Shown here piece by piece: positions 1 through 4,587 of a stretch of 5,088 bases of DNA. Positions within the stretch are counted from its first letter, which is position 1. Every line of letters begins with the position of its first letter. Location of the stretch: contig REAQ01000179.1 in NCBI GenBank assembly GCA_004294195.1, positions 1 through 5,088 of the forward strand. The letters run 5' to 3'. The stretch comes from Sphingobacteriales bacterium (GTDB lineage Bacteria > Bacteroidota > Bacteroidia > Chitinophagales > Chitinophagaceae). A model generated the notes under the pieces. The model was not told the origin of the DNA. It saw only the letters and a list, made by a program, of their open reading frames with translations, and did not search any database. A program made the position numbers and the translations under genes.

Positions 1-147
1 CTCTCCCGCTCAGAAATTGTGGTACCCCTTATCCACAACGGCGAAGTATGGGGCGTACTGGATGCAGACAGTGAACATCTTGATCATTATGACCTTAGGG
101 ATAAACAGTATCTCGAAGAAATAGCAGCCCTATTAGCTATTAGCTAA
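1..147 (+). CDS. GAF-domain protein, C-terminal end; probable free methionine-(R)-sulfoxide reductase (partial)
   Basis: The reading frame is open from base 1 and ends at TAA (145-147), giving 48 C-terminal residues; the start lies outside the window. The visible part begins SRSEIVVPLIHNGEVWGVLD, followed by ADS and an acidic helix ending YLEEIAALL. This is the last strand-turn-strand and helix of a GAF domain. SEIVVP followed by GVLDxDS is typical of the cytoplasmic MsrC/YebR-type free methionine-(R)-sulfoxide reductases, which reduce free Met-R-O using a catalytic cysteine. In that family the cysteine lies a few residues before SEIVVP, so here it would fall just outside the window and cannot be confirmed. 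The last four codons (Leu-Ala-Ile-Ser in the A/T-rich tail) are made of the repeat at 134-154. The gene converges with the TlpA-like gene, the two stop codons being 3 bp apart. Another small GAF sensor protein is possible. Confidence 0.8.
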   Translation, partial: LSRSEIVVPLIHNGEVWGVLDADSEHLDHYDLRDKQYLEEIAALLAIS

Positions 148-154
148 TAGCTAT
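134..154. repeat. Degenerate 7-bp tandem array (3 units), also a perfect 20-bp palindrome, spanning two convergent stop codons
   Basis: Three consecutive heptads begin at 134, 141 and 148 (TAGCTAT, TAGCTAA, TAGCTAT). Bases 134-153 also equal their own reverse complement. The array contains the TAA stop of the GAF gene (145-147) and the TAG stop of the opposite-strand TlpA-like gene (complement of 151-153). TAG occurs at 134, 141 and 148, which are three different frames, and the palindrome gives the same on the other strand. Four T residues follow on the plus strand, so a weak bidirectional transcription terminator is possible, but the stem would be A/T-rich. Confidence 0.85.
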
Positions 155-1380
155 TTTAGAAGGGAGGTGATGGTCTTCTCAAACTCCTCTTTATAAAGGT
201 CATACCTCGCTCCGGTACCGGGACCTTCAAATCCGCCATGGATCTTTTTTACCTTTCCATCTTTACCTATAAAAATGGTGGTGGGAAAAGCCTTGATGGG
301 AGTAAGTTGCGGAAGTGTTTTTTCTGTCTTTAGTGAATCTGCACTGGTGACGCCGGTGATGAGCATGGGATATTGCACGTTGAAGCGTTGTTGAAATTTT
401 CTGAGACTTTTGCTAGCGCGTTGGAAATCCGTTGAATACTCATAAGCCAATGCGATCATCTCAATACCTCTATCTTTATTCTTCCGATAATAATCACTAA
501 GGAACGCTGTTTCGTCCATGCAATTGGGACACCAAGATCCCATGATCTGGATCACTACTAACTTACCGGCAAAGCGTGGATCACTGAGGGAAACCATCTG
601 GCTGTCGACGTCAGGAAAACGAAACCCAATCTTTTCTTCTCCCGGCCTAAGTTGCATGGCAGACAAGGAAGCATCCACTTTTGCATTTGGATTCTTTGTA
701 GCATACCAGGGCTCAAGCCATGTTGCGCTTGAAGCAAATACGCCATTATAAATGTTCCCATCGGGCCCAATTCTTGCGCCAATAAAATAAGCATGGCTGC
801 CATCAAAACAAGAAAGCTGTATACTGTCCCCATTCACCACGCCTTCGAGAAAACGATAATCACCAGATGGTGTGATAAAGGTGCCTGTCAATTGCTGGCC
901 CTTTTGTACAAACTCCGCTACGGCCGGCCTACTGGTGCCATTGGGACGGATGAATGTTACTGACCATCTACCTGAGATATTGGCTTTGGGTTTTGTGTCT
1001 TGAATATTGAAACGTACTGCGCCGGGCTTTATGACTACGGGCATCACCATCGGCTGTCCTGTGGTACCCTTGATCCACACGCCGGTATATCCACCATCTG
1101 CAGTTTGCCTTAATCTGAAATCAGATTCAAACAAGGGCATGCTAACTAAAGTTGAGTCACCCACACGCCGGATATCGGTTACGCGTATCCGTTCGGTTGC
1201 ATTCTGGATGGTCCAGACTTCAGTGCCGTTGCTCCTGTTGATATCCAGGTTGAACACGATGGGCAAGCCATCTTGCCTTTCCAAAACTGCACGGTACATG
1301 CCGGATGCTGACTTTTGCCCAAAGGCAGAAAACACTGTTGAGAGAAAAGTGCAGATCATGAATGTGGATATATTCCTCAT
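151..1380 (-). CDS. Exported TlpA-family thiol-disulfide oxidoreductase with a long N-terminal beta-rich region
   Basis: The protein has 409 residues if it starts at the ATG at 1380-1378. That start is chosen because it opens a signal peptide (MRNISTFMICTFLSTVFSAFGQ) and lies just behind a TAnnTTTG-like element; an in-frame ATG at 1440 would bury the signal peptide behind 20 residues. Residues about 24-250 are beta-rich and appear to hold two related copies: each opens with SGxY/SGxW and carries a GDS motif (near 75 and 185). Residues about 255-409 are a thioredoxin fold with the active site WCPNC (Cys284, Cys287) and the cis-proline segment FPTT (Pro366). TlpA/ResA-type proteins use such sites to reduce or exchange disulfides in the envelope. 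The partner is unknown. It is the last gene of the leftward run, 88 bp after the WCGDS gene, and probably also has its own promoter. The function of the N-terminal region is not recognised. Confidence 0.88.
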   Translation of the reverse strand: MRNISTFMICTFLSTVFSAFGQKSASGMYRAVLERQDGLPIVFNLDINRSNGTEVWTIQNATERIRVTDIRRVGDSTLVSMPLFESDFRLRQTADGGYTGVWIKGTTGQPMVMPVVIKPGAVRFNIQDTKPKANISGRWSVTFIRPNGTSRPAVAEFVQKGQQLTGTFITPSGDYRFLEGVVNGDSIQLSCFDGSHAYFIGARIGPDGNIYNGVFASSATWLEPWYATKNPNAKVDASLSAMQLRPGEEKIGFRFPDVDSQMVSLSDPRFAGKLVVIQIMGSWCPNCMDETAFLSDYYRKNKDRGIEMIALAYEYSTDFQRASKSLRKFQQRFNVQYPMLITGVTSADSLKTEKTLPQLTPIKAFPTTIFIGKDGKVKKIHGGFEGPGTGARYDLYKEEFEKTITSLLK

Positions 1381-1388
1381 AACGGCAA

Positions 1389-1415
1389 CAAAGGTAAGTG
1401 GTTTGTTGCAGTCAA
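1389..1415 (-). promoter_or_regulatory. Putative Bacteroidota-type promoter of the TlpA-like gene
   Basis: Read on the minus strand, TACCTTTG (complement of 1396-1389) matches the Bacteroidota -7 consensus TAnnTTTG exactly. A TTG (complement of 1415-1413) lies 16 bp upstream, a little closer than the usual -33 spacing. The -7 element ends 8 bp before the chosen ATG, so a transcript from it would have almost no leader. No Shine-Dalgarno sequence is visible. Confidence 0.5.
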
Positions 1416-1437
1416 TCTCGCTGCTGTGTATGGATAG

Positions 1438-1468
1438 CAAAACAACCGGATATCACGCCGTTGTTTTG
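1438..1468 (-). other. Inverted repeat directly after the stop of the WCGDS thioredoxin gene
   Basis: CAAAACAAC (1438-1446) and GTTGTTTTG (1460-1468) are perfect 9-bp complements around a 13-base loop. On the minus strand the first arm starts at the base directly after the TAA stop (1471-1469). There is no T-run after the second arm in either direction, so it is not a canonical intrinsic terminator. It could protect the 3' end of the transcript or slow transcription into the TlpA-like gene. Confidence 0.45.
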
Positions 1469-2050
1469 TTACCGGGTTGATATGGCAAGGCCCATACGTT
1501 CGGCGTAATTAGGCACATAGCCGTCTTTCCGAAGGATGCGGAGCAAATCTTTTTCCAGGCTCACCACAGGGAATTCAATGATGCGACCAAGCTCTACCGT
1601 CACCCCTTCAATGATCATGGTTGGCACCCGGATGATCTGCCTGCCCTCCTCTTCATGACCCGGACTTTTTTTATACATATCGGGTTGATTGGAGACCATG
1701 ATCATGGTAAGGTTTTCCAACGGAAAGCCACAGCAGTCGAGGATTTTCAACAGCCTCGGCACTTCCCTTCTGGAATCACCACACCAGGTTCCCATGAAGA
1801 GCGTGATCTTCTTGTCTTTCAATAAAGGCGCCACATAAACACAGGTGCCACTGTCTACAACATATTGGTCGTAATTAGACACGAACCAATTACGGAAGGG
1901 TTCCTGCCAAAGGGCTTCGCGGGTACATTGCCCAATCAGGATGGTTTGCCCGGCGGCATCTGTGAATTGTTGATTGATTTTACTTTCTTGTGTATAGGCG
2001 ATACTGGCTGTTCCAAACAGAACAGCACAGATCATAATGAATTGTTTCAT
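1469..2050 (-). CDS. Exported thioredoxin-fold protein with single-cysteine WCGDS site
   Basis: The protein has 193 residues. The start at 2050 gives an N-terminal signal peptide (about residues 1-20, hydrophobic MICAVLFGTASIA, ending near AYTQ). The thioredoxin core runs from about residue 78: the strand ITLFMGTWCGDSRREVPRLL places Trp89-Cys90-Gly91-Asp92-Ser93 where CxxC is expected, and RVPTMII (Pro143) is the cis-proline strand. The second active-site cysteine is therefore replaced by serine. Other cysteines occur at 42, 70, 106 and 107, the last two as an adjacent pair (LDCCG) one helix later. From memory, Bacteroidota have a group of thioredoxin-family proteins with this WCGDS pattern; no reaction is assigned to it here. 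A single-cysteine site suits a thiol-binding or peroxidase/isomerase-like role better than dithiol reduction, but that is inference. It lies 67 bp after the small cysteine protein and 88 bp before the TlpA-like gene, on the same strand. Confidence 0.85.
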   Translation of the reverse strand: MKQFIMICAVLFGTASIAYTQESKINQQFTDAAGQTILIGQCTREALWQEPFRNWFVSNYDQYVVDSGTCVYVAPLLKDKKITLFMGTWCGDSRREVPRLLKILDCCGFPLENLTMIMVSNQPDMYKKSPGHEEEGRQIIRVPTMIIEGVTVELGRIIEFPVVSLEKDLLRILRKDGYVPNYAERMGLAISTR

Positions 2051-2066
2051 TTATCATGCGTTTGAT

Positions 2067-2085
2067 GGCCCTGTGATAAAGGGCC
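2067..2085 (-). other. GC-rich hairpin between the small cysteine protein gene and the WCGDS gene
   Basis: GGCCCT (2067-2072) and AGGGCC (2080-2085) are perfect 6-bp complements around a 7-base loop. It is the strongest short stem in the 67-bp gap and lies 16 bp upstream of the WCGDS start codon on the minus strand. Neither side carries a T-run, so it is a poor fit for an intrinsic terminator. It may be a processing or stability element in the leader of the downstream gene. Confidence 0.45.
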
Positions 2086-2117
2086 GATGAAATAAAAATG
2101 GATCGATGGGGATGAAC

Positions 2118-2462
2118 TCAGGCGGCTGGTGGTCTGAACACAGCATTGCCAATTTGGTTTGGCAGGTTCATCTGATATGCGGCATGATATCCGGTTGCGG
2201 GTAATTGAAGGAGGCCGATGGCAGCAAACATCTCGGGCGGCATGCTTTCGGTAGAAACAGTTTTGAGGACCGATGTTTTCAAATCACCTGTCTCACCTGT
2301 ATTGCTGTTGATGGTTTTAAAGATGTCATCGCATCCGCAATCTTTCACGGAAGTTTCCATAGTGATCGCGATGGGGCAAAGCACATAGCTCATCATGTTC
2401 CCGGCCATAAGGCTTAGGAACAGGATGAGCATGATGAAACTTATCCGTTGAGATTTCGCCAT
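2118..2462 (-). CDS. Small exported or membrane-anchored cysteine protein, possibly HYC_CC_PP-like
   Basis: The protein has 114 residues. A hydrophobic segment at about residues 8-28 (FIMLILFLSLMAGNMMSYVL) serves as a signal peptide or single membrane anchor. The mature part starts with Cys29-Pro and then KDCGCDD (Cys42, Cys44), and the protein ends FRPPAA. This order (a cysteine just after the membrane segment, a close cysteine pair, and a terminal Pro-Pro) resembles the small Bacteroidota HYC_CC_PP family, but the HYC and CC signatures are not exact (VLC and CGC here), so membership is only a suggestion. It is placed 39 bp after the dehydrogenase and 67 bp before the WCGDS thioredoxin gene, on the same strand, as if the cysteines were substrates or metal ligands for the envelope redox genes. 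No promoter match was found. Supporting it as a real gene: a clean signal segment, ordered placement, and no conflicting gene on the other strand. Confidence 0.7.
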   Translation of the reverse strand: MAKSQRISFIMLILFLSLMAGNMMSYVLCPIAITMETSVKDCGCDDIFKTINSNTGETGDLKTSVLKTVSTESMPPEMFAAIGLLQLPATGYHAAYQMNLPNQIGNAVFRPPAA

Positions 2463-2480
2463 CGGTCAGTAATATACACA

Positions 2481-2501
2481 TAACCAATAACGAATAACTG
2501 C
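2481..2501. repeat. Degenerate 7-bp tandem array (3 units) touching the stop of the threonine dehydrogenase gene
   Basis: Units begin at 2481, 2488 and 2495 (TAACCAA, TAACGAA, TAACTGC); the third is degraded. The array ends at the base next to the dehydrogenase stop (complement of 2502-2504) and occupies half of the 39-bp gap before the small cysteine protein gene, including where that gene's promoter would be expected. On the plus strand TAA falls in all three frames; on the transcribed (minus) strand the units add no stop. Confidence 0.6.
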
Positions 2502-3440
2502 TTAAAGATTGTTAAACATGTCAGCAGTCATCTTCTCAAGGTCAAACTCTGGCTTCCAGTTCCAATCTTGCCCTGCTACGGAGTCATCGATACTCTGCGG
2601 CCAGCTGTCTGCGATGGCCTGGCGATAGTCAGGTTTGTAATCGATGGTAAAGCCCGGAACATGCGTACCAATGCAGGCTGCAATTTCTTTGGGTGAGAAA
2701 CTCATGCCGCTGATGTTGTACGAAGTACGTACAGAGATTCTTTCCGCCGGCGCCTCCATGAGCTCAATGGTTGCACGGATGGCATCGGGCATATACATCA
2801 TCGGCAGATAAGTATCTTCTTTCAGAAAACAGGTATAATGTTTCTCTTCCAGTGCTTCATGAAAGATTTCCACCGCATAATCCGTTGTGCCACCGCCCGG
2901 CGCTGATTTGTAGGAGATGAGTCCAGGATAACGGAGGCTGCGTACATCCAGGCCGTAGCGCTGGTTGAAGTAGTTACACCAGAACTCACCAGCGAACTTG
3001 CTGATGCCGTACACTGTAGTGGGCTCGATGACGGTTTTTTGCGGACAATTGATTTTTGGACTGGTTGGTCCGAACACCGCGATACTACTGGGCCAGTAAA
3101 CTTTATGGATTTTTTCTTCCCTTGCGATGTCCAGCACGTTTAGCAGTCCGGTCATGTTCAGGTTCCAGGCCAGGGGCGGGTTTTTTTCGCCGGTAGCGGA
3201 AAGGATGGCAGCCAGTAGATAGATCTGTGTGAAGTTCTGGCGGATGACCTGCACGTGCAGCATCTCCTTATTCATTACATCCATGCTCACATAGGGGCCG
3301 GTGCCTTTGAGCAGGTCATTTTCTTCACGGAGGTCAGACGCCACCACATTGGCGCCACCATATATTTTGCGCAGGGCGAGGGTGAGTTCAACACCGATCT
3401 GGCCACAGGCACCGATAACGAGGATCCTTTCTTTTATCAT
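2502..3440 (-). CDS. tdh: L-threonine 3-dehydrogenase, short-chain (epimerase-like) type
   Basis: The protein has 312 residues starting at the ATG at 3440-3438 (MIKERILVIG). An in-frame ATG 42 bp upstream would add a 14-residue tail before the nucleotide-binding strand and lies beyond the likely promoter, so it is rejected. The NAD-binding Rossmann motif is GACGQIG (residues 10-16), with Asp36 at the end of the second strand favouring NAD. The catalytic elements of the extended short-chain dehydrogenases are WPSS (Ser118/Ser119) and YGISK (Tyr144, Lys148). The C-terminal half carries YNISGMSFSP and RQAIADSWPQSIDDS, which I associate with short-chain threonine dehydrogenases of Bacteroidota rather than UDP-glucose 4-epimerases. 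The reaction is L-threonine + NAD+ to 2-amino-3-oxobutanoate + NADH in the cytoplasm, normally followed by Kbl (not in the window). It is first of the leftward run and divergent from kdsA. Length and motifs are complete. Confidence 0.88.
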   Translation of the reverse strand: MIKERILVIGACGQIGVELTLALRKIYGGANVVASDLREENDLLKGTGPYVSMDVMNKEMLHVQVIRQNFTQIYLLAAILSATGEKNPPLAWNLNMTGLLNVLDIAREEKIHKVYWPSSIAVFGPTSPKINCPQKTVIEPTTVYGISKFAGEFWCNYFNQRYGLDVRSLRYPGLISYKSAPGGGTTDYAVEIFHEALEEKHYTCFLKEDTYLPMMYMPDAIRATIELMEAPAERISVRTSYNISGMSFSPKEIAACIGTHVPGFTIDYKPDYRQAIADSWPQSIDDSVAGQDWNWKPEFDLEKMTADMFNNL

Positions 3441-3457
3441 ATGGAGCAATTCTGGAG

Positions 3458-3465
3458 CAAAAATA
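3458..3465 (-). promoter_or_regulatory. Putative -7 element of the threonine dehydrogenase gene
   Basis: On the minus strand TATTTTTG (complement of 3465-3458) matches TAnnTTTG and ends 17 bp before the chosen ATG. No convincing TTG was found at the -33 distance, so this rests on the -7 match and position alone. It also argues against the upstream ATG at 3482 as the start. Confidence 0.45.
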
Positions 3466-3483
3466 GGGCTTGCGGAAAACATC

Positions 3484-3491
3484 TATCTTCG
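3484..3491 (+). promoter_or_regulatory. Putative -7 element of kdsA
   Basis: TATCTTCG differs from TAnnTTTG at one position and is only 4 bp from the kdsA ATG (3496). Transcription from it would start at or within a few bases of the start codon, giving a leaderless or nearly leaderless message. The CAGG before ATG is too close to act as a normal Shine-Dalgarno sequence. The opposite element for the dehydrogenase is 18 bp away, so the two polymerase sites overlap. Confidence 0.45.
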
Positions 3492-3495
3492 CAGG

Positions 3496-4320
3496 ATGGA
3501 AACATATCTGAAAGACCTGTTCAAAGGGCAGCACTATGATGAGAAAAATTTCTTCCTGATCGCCGGCCCTTGCGTGGTGGAGAGTGAGGAATTGATCATG
3601 GAAGTGGCGGAGAAGGTTTCATCGATCTGCAAAAATCTGGGTATTCCTTACGTGCTGAAGGCATCCTACCGTAAAGCCAACCGCACCAGTGGCAGTTCAT
3701 TCACCGGCTTGGGCGATGAAAAGGCCCTGGATATCCTGTCCCGCGCCGGGAAGCGTTTCCAATTGCCTACAACTACAGATATTCATGCGCACGAAGAGGC
3801 TGCCATGGCAGCGAAATATGTTGACATCCTTCAGATACCGGCCTTCCTATGCAGGCAGACAGACCTTTTACAGGCGGCAGCCCAGACGGGGAAGATCGTG
3901 AATGTAAAAAAGGGCCAGTTTGTAAGCGGTGCAGCTATGAAATTTGCTGTTGAAAAGATCAGGAAAGAAGGAAACAATAAAGTGATCCTTACGGAGCGAG
4001 GCAATAGTTTCGGTTATCAGGACCTGGTGGTGGACTACCGGAACATCCCCTGGATGAGGGCCCATGGCGTTCCTGTAGTGATGGACTGCACCCATTCCCT
4101 GCAGCAGCCCAACCAAAGCTCAGGTGTAACAGGCGGCAACCCGGAATTGATCGGGACCATCGCTAAAGCAGCGATTGCCACGGGAGCGGACGGACTTTTT
4201 ATTGAAACACATCCCAATCCCGCAGTCGCCAAAAGCGATGGGGCAAATATGCTAAGGCTCGATCTTTTGGAAGGACTGTTGACCGAGTTAATCAGGTTGC
4301 GGAAAGCGGTGAACGAGTAA
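3496..4320 (+). CDS. kdsA: 3-deoxy-8-phosphooctulonate (Kdo-8-P) synthase, metal-dependent type
   Basis: The protein has 274 residues, close to the usual family length of about 280. The frame is open upstream to 3301, but the extra 65 residues lie antisense to the dehydrogenase and resemble nothing in the family, so METYLKDLFKG is taken as the start. KdsA condenses phosphoenolpyruvate with D-arabinose 5-phosphate to Kdo-8-phosphate, for the inner core of lipopolysaccharide, in the cytoplasm. Family motifs along the TIM barrel are FFLIAGPCVVES (19-30), KASYRKANRTS (55-65), LPTTTDIHA (90-98), LQIPAFLCRQTDLL (112-125), NVKKGQFVSG (136-145), TERGNSFGYQDLVVDYR (166-182) and GVTGGNPELIG (210-220). 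The candidate metal ligands Cys26, His200, Glu237 and Asp248 are all present; in the metal-independent class exemplified by E. coli the cysteine is asparagine. The gene stands alone on its strand, divergent from tdh and convergent with the AraC gene. Confidence 0.96.
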   Translation: METYLKDLFKGQHYDEKNFFLIAGPCVVESEELIMEVAEKVSSICKNLGIPYVLKASYRKANRTSGSSFTGLGDEKALDILSRAGKRFQLPTTTDIHAHEEAAMAAKYVDILQIPAFLCRQTDLLQAAAQTGKIVNVKKGQFVSGAAMKFAVEKIRKEGNNKVILTERGNSFGYQDLVVDYRNIPWMRAHGVPVVMDCTHSLQQPNQSSGVTGGNPELIGTIAKAAIATGADGLFIETHPNPAVAKSDGANMLRLDLLEGLLTELIRLRKAVNE

Positions 4321-4332
4321 TCTCCAGATTAC
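4317..4332 (+). other. Palindrome overlapping the kdsA stop codon
   Basis: GTAATCT (4317-4323) and AGATTAC (4326-4332) are perfect complements with two bases between; as RNA this would form a 6-bp stem with a TCCA loop. It includes the TAA stop (4318-4320). There is no T-run behind it, so it is not a standard terminator. From here to 4504 I see no gene, only a tiny hairpin (GCCG/CGGC, 4373-4383). Confidence 0.4.
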
Positions 4333-4504
4333 ACCCAACATTCATAGAACAAGGCGCTTAAAAACGGGCACCGCCGAAGCGGCAAAGCTCAAAATTGGAT
4401 AAAAAAGAAACAGGCTGGTCACCGAAAAGCACACAACGAGTCCCTTAAACGGCTTTACATGGAAGGATAACTCACTGTTAAGCAAATATTAAGCCAGAAA
4501 TAAC

Positions 4505-4544
4505 AATGTGATAATGCGGTAGTGCGGTAATGCGGCAATGAGGA
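4505..4544. repeat. Degenerate 8-bp tandem array (5 units) in the kdsA/AraC gap
   Basis: Five units of eight bases begin at 4505, 4513, 4521, 4529 and 4537. The consensus is about AATGCGGT; the second and third units differ at one position and the outer ones at two to four. The array lies 8 bp from the heptad array at 4553, so two tandem families with different periods are stacked downstream of the AraC gene. It contains no open frame of note. Confidence 0.75.
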
Positions 4545-4552
4545 GCAGGATG

Positions 4553-4587
4553 TAGCCAATAGCCACTAGCCATTAGCTAATAGCTCA
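4553..4587. repeat. Degenerate 7-bp tandem array (5 units) containing the AraC stop codon
   Basis: Units begin at 4553, 4560, 4567, 4574 and 4581; all start TAGC, consensus TAGCYAN. The last unit (TAGCTCA) contains the TGA stop of the AraC gene (complement of 4587-4585). On the plus strand TAG falls in all three frames. The fourth unit with its edges (4572-4581) is a 10-bp palindrome matching part of the array at 134-154, showing that the two arrays belong to one family. Confidence 0.85.

Noticed and set aside
134..154. The heptad array as a CRISPR or insertion-sequence terminal repeat
   Set aside because: There are no spacers, no transposase gene and no paired inverted terminal repeats or target duplication around it.
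1381..1440. Upstream ATG of the TlpA-like gene (20 extra residues)
   Set aside because: It would place a polar, cysteine-containing stretch before a good signal peptide and lies upstream of the exact TAnnTTTG match.
1007..1480. 157-residue plus-strand open frame opposite the TlpA-like gene
   Set aside because: It is antisense to a well-supported gene, has no recognisable domain, and its composition reads as the shadow of the real frame.
3301..3495. 65-residue upstream extension of kdsA
   Set aside because: It is antisense to the dehydrogenase N-terminus, unlike any KdsA, and precedes the likely -7 element.
4373..4383. GCCG-AAG-CGGC mini-hairpin as a kdsA terminator
   Set aside because: The stem has only 4 bp with a 3-base loop and no following T-run.
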